Assembly (NCBI RefSeq): GCF_003148885.1
Contig: NZ_QGHD01000005.1
Coordinates: forward strand, 1 to 64,000
Length of the DNA stretch: 64,000 bases
From: Hallerella porci
GTDB taxonomy: Bacteria > Fibrobacterota > Fibrobacteria > Fibrobacterales > Fibrobacteraceae
Reading direction: 5' to 3'
The notes under the pieces are model-generated. The model ran no database searches, had not been told where the DNA came from, and saw nothing but the letters and a program-made list of their open reading frames with translations. Positions 1 through 7,840 of the stretch are shown piece by piece (within the stretch, counting starts at the first letter, position 1; each line of letters starts with the position of its first letter). Made by a program: the position numbers and the translations under genes.

Positions 1-2
1 TA

Positions 3-428
3 TTTAGCAATGTTTATATGAATGCATTGGATCAATTTGTAAAACGCACTTTGAAATGTAAACATTACGGGCGCTACGTCGATGATTCGTTTATCGTTTC
101 ATCAAGTAAAACCGAACTTGAAAATTTGATTTTTCCGATTCAAAATTTTTTGAAAAATGAGCTCGGGCTTGAACTGCATCCACAAAAAACAAAAATCGAA
201 AATGCGTATTGGGGAGTTCAATTTTTGGGCGGATTTTTACTGCCTTATAGAAATTACATCGCAAACTCGACATTCAAACGCATGCAGAAAAAACTCAAGC
301 TTTTGCCATATCGAACAGACGTTGACGTAGAAAATTCTCTGCAGTCGTATTTAGGAATGCTTTCGCACTATAAAAATTTTAACCTTTTGCGGGGAAGTGA
401 TATTCCTAAATCGCCCAAGGCGCTTTAA
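3..428 (+). CDS. Reverse transcriptase, C-terminal part (5' end outside window)
   Basis: The gene enters from the left edge; the frame is open from base 3, so the ATG at 18 is internal. The catalytic motif GRYVDD lies at about bases 72-89, preceded by FSNVYMNALDQFVK, which resembles the segment before the active site in DGR-type reverse transcriptases. After it come LGLELHPQKTKI and VQFLGGFLLPYRN (palm/thumb transition) and LQSYLGMLSHYKNF near the end, also typical of diversity-generating retroelement (DGR) and related enzymes rather than group II introns; no maturase or HNH domain follows. The protein would copy an RNA template into cDNA. Template repeat, variable repeat and accessory gene are not seen here and could lie upstream. 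A related non-DGR bacterial RT cannot be excluded. Confidence 0.75.
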   Translation, partial: FSNVYMNALDQFVKRTLKCKHYGRYVDDSFIVSSSKTELENLIFPIQNFLKNELGLELHPQKTKIENAYWGVQFLGGFLLPYRNYIANSTFKRMQKKLKLLPYRTDVDVENSLQSYLGMLSHYKNFNLLRGSDIPKSPKAL

Positions 429-491
429 AAATGAGAAATTCGTTTCCCTTTTGCTTCCGCAAAAGGGAAAGCCCGCTTTGCTATGCGAATG

Positions 492-616
492 CCTCAAATC
501 CTTTTGAAGTGTCTATGCAAAGTTGCAGGAATGTTCAAAACCCTTTTGAAGTGCCTATGCAGAGTTGCATGAAGAGTTCAAAAGCAATTTGAATGTTTCT
601 CGCAGCGTTGCACGAA
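492..616 (+). repeat. Three tandem 42/43-bp repeat units
   Basis: Three degenerate units have cores at 515-527 (ATGCAAAGTTGCA), 557-569 (ATGCAGAGTTGCA) and about 600-612 (TCGCAGCGTTGCA). The spacing is 42 and 43 bp. Each unit holds two small inverted repeats, TTCAAAACCCTTTTGAA-like and ATGCAnAGTTGCAT-like. The same family occurs in the opposite orientation at 63061-63222. Confidence 0.8.
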
Positions 617-650
617 AAAATGAGGGATTTAGATGTGGAATTCGGGGCGT

Positions 651-747
651 TGCGGGGTGTCCCCGCAGAGGGGGTAGCGGGAAACGCGCGGTGGGGATTT
701 TATTTTTGATTTTATCGCGCGGTTCACGCGAGGGGGAGGCTTCCCCC
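651..747. repeat. Cluster of GC-rich short hairpins
   Basis: Three short palindromes sit in the long gap between the RT and the FKBP gene. They are TGCGGGG/CCCCGCA with a TGT loop (651-667), TCGCG/CGCGA (715-731) and GGGGGA/TCCCCC (732-747). The block directly follows the tandem repeat. I see no gene between 429 and 822; the hairpins may terminate transcription or belong to the repeat element. Confidence 0.55.
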
Positions 748-822
748 CTTGTTTGTTTTTATTTTCTTTTCTTTTGCGAGGAAAATTTTTATTTTATGGG
801 CAAATTCAAAAAAGGAAATTTT

Positions 823-1557
823 ATGAAAAAACTTTTGGCTCTTGGTATGGCTGCGGCTTTGCTCGCGGGTTGCAATGATCTTGGTGCAAAATCGGGCAAG
901 ACAAGTCTTGTGACGGAAAAGGATAAGTATAGTTATGCGCTCGGCGCAAATTTCGGTTCGCAGGCGCATTATCAGTTGGTGACCCGCGATTCGGTCGCGC
1001 TCGATTTGGATGCGTTCTATCAAGGTTTTAAGGAACGTTATTTGGCGGATAGCGCAAATTATTTGATGAATGATTCGTTGGTTTATGCGACTTTGAATGC
1101 GTTCTCGCAGGATTTGCAGAAGAAGAAAATGGAAAAGGATAGCATCGCTTCGGCAAAGAATCTCGCGGAACAAGAAGAATTCCTCGCAAAGAATAAGACG
1201 GCTGAAGGCGTGATTACGACGGAAAGCGGTTTGCAATATAAGGTGATTACCGAAGGCAATGGCGCGATTCCGACGGATTCGTCGATTGTGTCGGTGCATT
1301 ATACGGGCACTCTTTTGAACGGCAAAGAATTTGATAGTTCGGTGAAGCGCGGTCAGCCGGCAGAATTCCCGGTGGGCGCTGTGATTCCGGGCTGGACGGA
1401 ATTGTTGAAGTTGATGAAGGTCGGCGGAAAGGTGCAGGCTTGGATTCCGAGCGCTCTCGGTTATGGTCCGAGCGGTCGTCAGCCGATGATTCCGGGCAAT
1501 AGCCTTCTCATTTTCGAAGTGGAATTGTTGGAGATTAAGGCGCCGGCTGCGAAGTAA
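823..1557 (+). CDS. FKBP-type peptidyl-prolyl isomerase lipoprotein
   Basis: A 244-residue lipoprotein that should catalyse cis-trans isomerisation of prolyl bonds and assist folding of envelope proteins. The ATG at 823 is chosen because AAAGGA lies 6-7 bases upstream and the product begins with a lipoprotein signal, MKKLLALGMAAALLAGC; the in-frame ATG at 565 lies inside the repeat. Residues about 30-120 resemble the helical FKBP-N dimerisation region (YSYALGANFG). The FKBP fold follows, with VHYTGTLLNGKEFDSS, VIPGWTELLKLMKVG and IPSALGYG, the residues that line the active site. This is the FkpA/Mip layout. A strong terminator follows, so it is probably a single-gene transcript. Confidence 0.9.
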   Translation: MKKLLALGMAAALLAGCNDLGAKSGKTSLVTEKDKYSYALGANFGSQAHYQLVTRDSVALDLDAFYQGFKERYLADSANYLMNDSLVYATLNAFSQDLQKKKMEKDSIASAKNLAEQEEFLAKNKTAEGVITTESGLQYKVITEGNGAIPTDSSIVSVHYTGTLLNGKEFDSSVKRGQPAEFPVGAVIPGWTELLKLMKVGGKVQAWIPSALGYGPSGRQPMIPGNSLLIFEVELLEIKAPAAK

Positions 1558-1573
1558 TCGCTGCATTTGGTTT

Positions 1574-1604
1574 CAGCCCGCTGTTTTGGCGGGCTGTTTT
1601 TTTT
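1574..1604 (+). terminator. Rho-independent terminator after FKBP gene
   Basis: The stem CAGCCCGC (1574-1581) pairs with GCGGGCTG (1589-1596) and is followed by eight T. Confidence 0.92.
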
Positions 1605-1630
1605 GATTGGATTTTTTTGCGTGGTGGCGA

Positions 1631-2947
1631 ATGAAATTTTGGCGCATTTCTTGGTTTGCTTTTTTTAGCGCGACGATTTTTTTGTCGGCGTGTTTTGAGT
1701 CGGGAAAAATTGAATCGTTAGATGGTGAAATTCAGCAGGCGAATTTGCAGTTGGCGAATGCGCAGACAAGTCTTGCGACTTATGTGGCGAAGCGTCCGCA
1801 GCGGCTTTCGGTTTTGAGCGATACGGTGAAAGCGGGCGAGGGTTTGTATCAAGTGCTAGAACGTTTGCAGGTGAATTTTAATGATAAGCGTTCGATTGTG
1901 CTTGCGATTCAAGATAGCGTGGAGCTTTCGAATTTGCGGGTGGGGCAAGCGTTTCATGTGGCGCAAGATTCGCTCGGAAATGTGCAAGTGTTTCGTTATG
2001 CGCCAAATCCGGCGACGGTGCATTTGCTTTTGAAAGAAAATGATGGCTTTGTTTACAAGTTGGTGGCGAAGCCGCTCGTGGTAAAACAATCGGTTTTTGA
2101 AGGTTTTATTGCGAAGGGCGGAACGTTACACGAGACTCTTCTTTCGGTCGGAATTCCGGCGCGGATGTCGGGAATTGTCGCGGGAGTTTTACAATGCAAA
2201 ATTCCTTTTTCGAGTGTGCAGCCGGGAGACCGTTTCCGGATTATGCTCGAGGAATCTTTTTATCAAGACAGTATTTGGATTGCGGGGAAAGTAATTTACG
2301 CAGAATTTGATGGGCGGACTGTCGGACATCACGAGGCATTTTTGTATGCGGATCCCGATCCGAAGAGCACTTACAATGCGCATTATACGGAATCGGGGGA
2401 AGCGTTGATTTTTGACGGTTTGCGTTATCCGCTCGATCGATTGCATATTACGAGTCCGTTCGGCGTGCGCATTCATCCGGTGACAGGACAGCGCAAAATG
2501 CATAGCGGAATTGATTACGGTAGTCCGAAGGGTTCGCCGGTTTATGCAGTGGCGAAGGGAAAAGTCATCGTCTCGGGTTATGATGAATATAGTGGCAATA
2601 AAATTGCGATTAAGCATGCGGATAATTCGGTGAGTTATTATATGCATTTGAGTTCGCGCGGTGTCGGCGTGGGGCAGCAAGTGACGGGCGGTCAGGTGAT
2701 TGGACGTGTCGGAAGCACTGGCCGGAGCACGGGTCCGCATTTGCATTTGGGATTTAAAAATGCGCAAGGACAATGGATCAATCCGAAGTCGAAGACGATG
2801 ATTGCGACGCCGAAATTGCAAGGGGAACGCCTTGCGCGGTTACAGTCGCAAGTGAAACGCATCCGCGAAGATGTTTTGAAAACCGAAGCGGAAACGCCGC
2901 GAGAATTTGAAGGCTCATCGGTGAAAGTCAAACAGCGAAAAATTTAA
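1631..2947 (+). CDS. M23-family peptidoglycan endopeptidase lipoprotein
   Basis: A 438-residue predicted lipoprotein (lipobox LSAC near residue 20). An N-terminal helical stretch (residues about 25-50) is followed by a LysM/OapA-like region (VKAGEGLYQVLERLQV) and a second adaptor region. The M23 LytM domain lies at about residues 285-380: HSGIDYGSPKGSPV gives the first zinc His and Asp, HLHLG the last His, and YYMHLSS the catalytic-site His. It probably cuts cross-links in murein. ATG 1631 was preferred over the upstream in-frame TTG at 1607 because the TTG sits in the T-tract of the preceding terminator and the ATG gives a clean lipoprotein signal; no strong ribosome site is visible for either. 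Confidence 0.87.
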   Translation: MKFWRISWFAFFSATIFLSACFESGKIESLDGEIQQANLQLANAQTSLATYVAKRPQRLSVLSDTVKAGEGLYQVLERLQVNFNDKRSIVLAIQDSVELSNLRVGQAFHVAQDSLGNVQVFRYAPNPATVHLLLKENDGFVYKLVAKPLVVKQSVFEGFIAKGGTLHETLLSVGIPARMSGIVAGVLQCKIPFSSVQPGDRFRIMLEESFYQDSIWIAGKVIYAEFDGRTVGHHEAFLYADPDPKSTYNAHYTESGEALIFDGLRYPLDRLHITSPFGVRIHPVTGQRKMHSGIDYGSPKGSPVYAVAKGKVIVSGYDEYSGNKIAIKHADNSVSYYMHLSSRGVGVGQQVTGGQVIGRVGSTGRSTGPHLHLGFKNAQGQWINPKSKTMIATPKLQGERLARLQSQVKRIREDVLKTEAETPREFEGSSVKVKQRKI

Positions 2948-2953
2948 CGGTGG

Positions 2954-2980
2954 GCGTTGTTTTTGGACAACGCTCTTTTT
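2954..2980 (+). terminator. Terminator after M23 peptidase gene
   Basis: GCGTTGT (2954-2960) pairs with ACAACGC (2967-2973), followed by TCTTTTT. Confidence 0.8.
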
Positions 2981-3042
2981 GAAATTTTTCGGAAATCCCA
3001 TTTTGACGAGTTAGATTTATTCAAAAACAATGGGATGGTTTT

Positions 3043-5574
3043 ATGCGTTTTCAAAAAATTTTTGCAGGCATTTTGCTGACTTGTGCGTTTGGAATTGGCG
3101 AAGCTGCTGTTCCCAAATCCGAAGTGGTTACGCTTCCTTCTGATGTGAATTTAGGCGGCGGCGATGTCGTGGGTTCGCAGTTGATCGCTGCGACTTATAA
3201 TGCGGGGAATGGCCCTGGAATTTGGATTGTCGCGGACGGCGGTTTTCGTTTGTATCATAATGGTGCTCTCCTTGCCGAAGAAAATCAAGCGGGGCGCGTG
3301 CGATTTATTCCGATGACTTTTTTGCCAGGTGAAAATGCCATTTCCGTTGTGGGCGTGAATGGTTCGGGGGCGCCGGGCGTTTTGGTGCAAATCGACGATT
3401 TGGATAAATCGTATTATTCGGGCTCTTCGTGGAAAGCAAAGCCGAGCGTCGGAAATGCAAACTGGAAACAGAAAGGTCGCGATTTATCGCAGTGGGGCGC
3501 TGCGACCGAACTTTCTTACGCAAATTCTAAAATGCCAAGCGGCGGCGCGTTAAATGGCTTTGCCAAAAATACGCAGGCGAAATGGATTTGGAGCGGTTCG
3601 GAATCGGATAAAAATGCCGTCTTGCTTTTCAATTTGAATATTCAAGCCGAAGGCTTTGGCGCTGTCACCACGGGCGGCGATAAAGGAAAAATCGTTATCG
3701 CGAAAGATTCTTTAGAAGTCCGCAAATATTTGCAAAGTAATGATGCGGTCACCATTTTAATTCCCGAAGGCACTTACGATTTTCGTCAATTTCGCAATGC
3801 GGCGACCGAAGCGAAAAAGGCAAATCGCACTTGGTGCAAAACGACTTGCTCCGAAAAAAATGCGGTGACCGGGAAAACAAATACATTTTACCGCATCGCA
3901 TTCGAAGCGAATTCGTGTCAGTCTTTGGGCGAATCGAATTTGCAAATCGTTCAAGAAAGTGAAAATTTGAAAAAGTGGGATAATTGGATTACGATTAAAG
4001 CGAATAAAAGTTTAATCGGTATGGGGCGCGGCGCCAATTTGCGCGGGGCTTCGCTCAACAATCGCGCATACGAAGGCGGACACAATAACATTTACAGAAA
4101 CTTGGCGATTTACGATGTGAATCCGCATTTGATTGAAGCGGGCGATGGACTTGAAACTTCGGGCAATAAAGATTCGCACATTAAAAATTTCTGGGCAGAT
4201 CATGTGAGCTATAAATGGATTAGCGATGGACTCGATATGGAATTTGTCGATAATGCGACGATTAGCTTTTTGGATTTTGACGGTGCAAACGAATATAATT
4301 GCTGGGGAACAGACCCTTATATGTCACTTGTCGAAGATGCGCATTTAACATTTGCGAATAATTATTGGCATAATACATACGGCCGCGTTCCGAAAGTCAC
4401 CGGAGAAAATGATGGTTCGCAAGTTCATTTGTATAATCAATTCGTTGATGGAAATCGCTTCTTTATCGCAGGCGCAAATGGTCATAGCGCAAATGCAAAA
4501 GCATACGTGCGTTACGAAAACAGTTACATTAAAAATGGCAAAGGTTATTTAGCCGAATGGGGCGATAACGGCTACGTTTACTTTAGCGGGATTACTTTAG
4601 ATAACACGAGCAAACAACATCGTTACAATGGTTCTGTGCAAAGTGGAATTCCGCAAGCGGAAACATTTACGCCGAAGTATTCTTTTGTAAAACGCGATGT
4701 CGCAAGTTTACCAAATGAACTTCCAAATATTACCGGCGTGGGCGGGCGTTATGGGAAAATGCCTTCTTACGATCAAGCGTTTGGACAAAGCAATCAAGCG
4801 GCAAGTGTAAGCGTTTCCGTTTCGAATGCAAAAGTTTCTTTAGGCGATGAAGTGACTTTATCGGCAACGGCGAAAGATAACGATGGCTCGGTTCAAAAAG
4901 TGGATTTTTATGTCGGAAATACTTTAGTCGGTTCTGTAAATTCTGCGCCTTATCAAGTCAAAGTTTCGGGGCTTGAAGCGGGCGAATATTCTGCGGTTGC
5001 CGTCGCGACGGACAATTCGAATTTAACGCAAATGTCAGGCTTTGTAACGTTTAGCGTCGAAGGCGAAAGTTATCCAAGCATTGCCAAATGCGGCGGCGGT
5101 TCGAGTTCGCAAGCGATTACATTGGGCGAAGCCATTACCGATTTTTGTTACACGTGGACGGGCGCCGAAACGGTTATCGCCGAAGGTTTCCCAAAAGGAA
5201 TTTTGACCGAAATCGATAACGAAAATCGGAAAATTTCCATCAGCGGAACGCCGACAGAAGCGGGCTCATTTAGTTTTAGGGTCACGGCTACGGCAAACGA
5301 TTCCACCTTTAAAAAGTCTGGAAAAATCGTGGTGACCGATCCGAATGCAAGTTCATCGAGCAGTGAAATTTCAAGTTCGTCTTCGGCAACGGATACAATT
5401 CCCGAAGCCATTTTGCGTCAGTTGCGCTTGTCGCATAATGCTGCGGTTTTCTATCGCGCATTTGATTTGCAAGGTCGCCCGATTTATGCCGGGAAACAAA
5501 AGCCCAAGTTGCAAAATGTGCGCGCGATTATCGTCGAATATAGCGCACAAGGCGTTCGCCGAATTATTCCGTAA
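3043..5574 (+). CDS. Secreted pectate lyase (PL1-like), multidomain
   Basis: An 843-residue secreted protein that probably cleaves polygalacturonate by beta-elimination. It has a signal peptide (1-21), a first domain of unknown type (about 25-200), and a parallel beta-helix lyase domain (about 210-555). In the helix domain SLIGMGRGANL, NIYRNLAIYDV, WADHVSYKWISDGLDME and ANNYWHNTYGRVPKV follow the PL1 order. The Arg of GRVPK (about residue 448) is kept; the second Arg of the usual RxPxxR is Thr. Then come an Ig-like domain (about 585-680), a second beta-sandwich with GEAITDFCYTW (about 680-770), a Ser-rich linker, and a C-terminal tail of about 55 residues. The tail suggests a sorting or anchoring signal as in other Fibrobacter secreted enzymes, which is inference. 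Assignment to PL1 rather than a neighbouring beta-helix family is by motif only. Confidence 0.85.
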   Translation: MRFQKIFAGILLTCAFGIGEAAVPKSEVVTLPSDVNLGGGDVVGSQLIAATYNAGNGPGIWIVADGGFRLYHNGALLAEENQAGRVRFIPMTFLPGENAISVVGVNGSGAPGVLVQIDDLDKSYYSGSSWKAKPSVGNANWKQKGRDLSQWGAATELSYANSKMPSGGALNGFAKNTQAKWIWSGSESDKNAVLLFNLNIQAEGFGAVTTGGDKGKIVIAKDSLEVRKYLQSNDAVTILIPEGTYDFRQFRNAATEAKKANRTWCKTTCSEKNAVTGKTNTFYRIAFEANSCQSLGESNLQIVQESENLKKWDNWITIKANKSLIGMGRGANLRGASLNNRAYEGGHNNIYRNLAIYDVNPHLIEAGDGLETSGNKDSHIKNFWADHVSYKWISDGLDMEFVDNATISFLDFDGANEYNCWGTDPYMSLVEDAHLTFANNYWHNTYGRVPKVTGENDGSQVHLYNQFVDGNRFFIAGANGHSANAKAYVRYENSYIKNGKGYLAEWGDNGYVYFSGITLDNTSKQHRYNGSVQSGIPQAETFTPKYSFVKRDVASLPNELPNITGVGGRYGKMPSYDQAFGQSNQAASVSVSVSNAKVSLGDEVTLSATAKDNDGSVQKVDFYVGNTLVGSVNSAPYQVKVSGLEAGEYSAVAVATDNSNLTQMSGFVTFSVEGESYPSIAKCGGGSSSQAITLGEAITDFCYTWTGAETVIAEGFPKGILTEIDNENRKISISGTPTEAGSFSFRVTATANDSTFKKSGKIVVTDPNASSSSSEISSSSSATDTIPEAILRQLRLSHNAAVFYRAFDLQGRPIYAGKQKPKLQNVRAIIVEYSAQGVRRIIP

Positions 5575-5597
5575 TCATTCTCTCTTCCTGCAAAAAA

Positions 5598-5629
5598 CGG
5601 AGTTCTTTTAGAACTCCGCTTTTCATTTT
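5598..5629. terminator. Terminator between convergent genes
   Basis: The nine-base stem CGGAGTTCT (5598-5606) pairs with AGAACTCCG (5610-5618) around a three-base loop. A T-rich run lies on the plus side and an A-run (5592-5597) on the other, so it can serve both the pectate lyase gene and the convergent lipoprotein gene. Confidence 0.85.
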
Positions 5630-5641
5630 CACCGAAATTTT

Positions 5642-6247
5642 TTACCAAGCGCATTTGAAGGTTTGAACATTTCCGATAATCACAATCGTGGCGCCTGCGG
5701 GGAATAAACTGGATTCAACTTGGCTATAAGTATAATCTGATTTATTCCACACTTCTTTGTCGTTTACTAAGATGGTGCAACTGCCACCGCATTGTAAAGC
5801 TACAGGATTTTCGCATTGATTTTCGGCGAGGCTGTAAGTGCCCGCAGAAAGCGGAAGATTTTCTTTGGTTAAAGAAATTTTTTCCAGTTCGCTGCTCGAA
5901 CTTTCCGCGCTCGACGAAGACACGGAGCTAGAACTTTTTTGGGAAGAACTGCTTTCCGCGCTTGACGAAGACACGGAGCTAGAACTTTTTTGGGAAGAAC
6001 TACTTTCCGCGCTTGACGAAATTTCGCTGTTTGAACTCGAAGGAATTTTTCCGCCGCCGTTTGCTTTGCATTCTGCGTTTCCTTGACAAGCGCTCACTGC
6101 GGAATCGATTAGTCCCGCATAATAATTTTCATCTTGTAAATAACGCAGAGTGTCATCGTTGGAATCGATGTCGGCAACGCTACCCGAGCCGCATGAGATG
6201 AAAAAACTCGAAGTGAAAATTCCTGTAAATCCCAAAACTTTTTTCAT
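5642..6247 (-). CDS. Ser-rich lipoprotein, unknown function
   Basis: A 201-residue lipoprotein starting at the ATG at 6247, with GGAAG just upstream; a start four codons earlier would spoil the signal. It has a signal with lipobox SFFISCG, an acidic N-terminal module ending in YYAGLIDSAVSACQGNAEC, a serine linker of about 45 residues, and a C-terminal domain of about 80 residues with four Cys (LSAGTYSLAENQCENP, GGSCTILVND, FKCAW). The linker is encoded by a 51-bp tandem repeat. The N-terminal module is shared with the lipoprotein at 22574. It follows mlaF by 14 bases and may be the last gene of that operon. The function is not recognised. Confidence 0.8.
   Translation of the reverse strand: MKKVLGFTGIFTSSFFISCGSGSVADIDSNDDTLRYLQDENYYAGLIDSAVSACQGNAECKANGGGKIPSSSNSEISSSAESSSSQKSSSSVSSSSAESSSSQKSSSSVSSSSAESSSSELEKISLTKENLPLSAGTYSLAENQCENPVALQCGGSCTILVNDKEVWNKSDYTYSQVESSLFPAGATIVIIGNVQTFKCAW
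5901..6023 (-). repeat. 51-bp in-frame tandem repeat in Ser linker
   Basis: Copies start at 5901, 5952 and 6003 (the last partial). Each unit encodes SAESSSSQKSSSSVSSS. The near-identity of the two full copies points to recent duplication or slippage. Confidence 0.9.
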
Positions 6248-6261
6248 AGAAGCTTCCAAAT

Positions 6262-7047
6262 TTATTCTTCTTCTGGATTGATTTTTCGCTTGCCCGTAAT
6301 AAATTGTTTGACGAAAGGATTTGTGGTATTTTTGATTTCGTCAACGGTACCGACTTCGATAATGCGGCCTTTGTAAAGCATCGCAATGCGATCGGCGACT
6401 TTGAACGCGCTCACCATATCGTGAGTCACGACGACAGAAGTGACGCCGAGTTTACTTTGCATGTCTAAAATCAAATCGTTGATGACATCGCTTGTAATCG
6501 GATCCAAACCGGTTGTCGGTTCATCGTAAAGAAGAATTTCGGGATTGAGCGCAATGGCGCGGGCAAGGGCAACGCGTTTCCGCATACCGCCCGAAAGTTC
6601 GCTCGGCATTTTGCTGCGGAATTCGGGAACGAGATTGATGAGTTTCAATTTTTCGGTGACGATTTCTTGCACGCGTTTTTCAGAAAGTTCGGGATGATGT
6701 TCTCGTAAAGCGAATGCGATATTTTCGCCGGTATCCATACTATCAAAAAGAGCACCGCTTTGGAAAAGCATTCCCATTTTTTTGCGAATCGTTCTCGTGT
6801 CAAAAGATTTTGGCGTGCTAATCGTAACGCCGTCGACGATGACTTCGCCGCCATCGGGTTGGAGAAGCCCAATCATGTGTTTTAAAATCACCGATTTTCC
6901 GCCGCCCGATTGTCCGATGATGACCATCGTTTCACCGCGACGAATGTCCAAGTTAACATCGGCTAAAACAGTTTGAGGACCAAAACTTTTTTGCAGCCCG
7001 CGGAGCTGAATCATAATATCATTCGGATCGATATTCACATTGGGCAT
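6262..7047 (-). CDS. mlaF: Mla-type ABC transporter ATP-binding protein
   Basis: A 261-residue ABC ATPase that should drive phospholipid or similar lipid transport between the membranes with the MlaE permease encoded just upstream. Motifs in order: Walker A GQSGGGKSVILK (about 48-59), Q-loop MLFQSGALFDS, signature LSGGMRKRVALARA, Walker B EILLYDEPTTGLDP, and the switch His in VVTHDM. GALFDSMDTGENIAFALREH is characteristic of the MlaF/Mkl subfamily. The ATG at 7047 is used because AGGA lies eight bases upstream; a TTG two codons earlier is less likely. It follows mlaE by 10 bases. Confidence 0.92.
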   Translation of the reverse strand: MPNVNIDPNDIMIQLRGLQKSFGPQTVLADVNLDIRRGETMVIIGQSGGGKSVILKHMIGLLQPDGGEVIVDGVTISTPKSFDTRTIRKKMGMLFQSGALFDSMDTGENIAFALREHHPELSEKRVQEIVTEKLKLINLVPEFRSKMPSELSGGMRKRVALARAIALNPEILLYDEPTTGLDPITSDVINDLILDMQSKLGVTSVVVTHDMVSAFKVADRIAMLYKGRIIEVGTVDEIKNTTNPFVKQFITGKRKINPEEE

Positions 7048-7057
7048 AAACAAAATC

Positions 7058-7840
7058 CTATTGGAAAAGGAGAGCGTCGGTCGCTAAATCCAAGATGAGA
7101 ATCATTAAACAGCAAGAAACCACAGCATCTTTTGTCGCAAGTCCTACGCCGCGGGCACCGGGCGCTGCATTGATTCCGTGAAACCATCCCAGTAAAAAAA
7201 TGACTACGCCGAAGACAAATGATTTGATAATTCCGCCGGCAAGGTCGAGCGGATTAAAGAGATATTGCATTCCGGTGTAAAATGTATAAGAAGAAATATC
7301 AAGAGCGAGAACGGCGACAATCCATCCGCCGATGAGCGCTAAGCAATTCGAAATAATCGTTAAGCAAGGAACCATTGTAAAGAAAGCGACGAATCGCGGC
7401 ATCGCTAAAAAGCGGTAAGGGTCGAGCCCTAAAACTTCGTGTGCATCGAGTTCTTCTTTTTCTCGCATAGAGGCAATTTCTGCGGCGAGCGCACTGCCGA
7501 CGCGTCCTGCTAAAACGAGTGCGGTTAAAAGAGGGCCGAGTTCGATTAAAACCATTTTGCACGCAGCTGTTCCGACCCATTTATCGGCGACGAGTCCGCG
7601 GAATTGAAACGATGCTTGCACCGTTGCGACCATTCCTGTAAAAATCGAAGTCACAAAAAGAAGTGGCATCGACGAAACGCCAATCGAGACCATTTGCTTT
7701 AACACAAGTCCCCAAGTGCGAAAAGCATACGGCACTTGACGAAGTGTAAAGCAGAGAATGCAACAAAGTTCTCCAACGCTCGAGATGCCTCCGACGACGA
7801 TTTTTCCTAGGAACTGCAAAGGCGCAAAAATTTTCACCAT
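7058..7840 (-). CDS. mlaE: Mla-type ABC transporter permease
   Basis: A 260-residue inner-membrane permease of the MlaE/YrbE family with about five or six hydrophobic segments. The family core is visible: ELGPLLTALVLAGRVGSALA followed by EIASMREKEELDAHEVLGLDP, the coupling region that contacts the ATPase. It probably forms the membrane pore of a lipid transporter with MlaF. The start ATG overlaps the dnaB stop by one base (TAATG), implying coupled translation. The MCE-domain substrate-binding subunit is not in the window. Confidence 0.92.
   Translation of the reverse strand: MVKIFAPLQFLGKIVVGGISSVGELCCILCFTLRQVPYAFRTWGLVLKQMVSIGVSSMPLLFVTSIFTGMVATVQASFQFRGLVADKWVGTAACKMVLIELGPLLTALVLAGRVGSALAAEIASMREKEELDAHEVLGLDPYRFLAMPRFVAFFTMVPCLTIISNCLALIGGWIVAVLALDISSYTFYTGMQYLFNPLDLAGGIIKSFVFGVVIFLLGWFHGINAAPGARGVGLATKDAVVSCCLMILILDLATDALLFQ

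Noticed and set aside
492-616. CRISPR array or DGR template repeat
   Set aside because: Units are contiguous and degenerate with no spacers, and they do not match any gene 3' end in the window.
565-822. N-terminal extension of the FKBP protein
   Set aside because: It runs through the tandem repeat and GC-rich hairpins, and the lipoprotein signal with ribosome site begins at 823.
724-1566. Long minus-strand open frame opposite the FKBP gene
   Set aside because: It is the antisense shadow of a gene with a clear lipoprotein signal and FKBP motifs; the translation has the Arg/His-rich look of antisense frames.
5901-6023. CRISPR-like direct repeat
   Set aside because: The 51-bp copies are contiguous without unique spacers and encode an in-frame Ser-rich linker.
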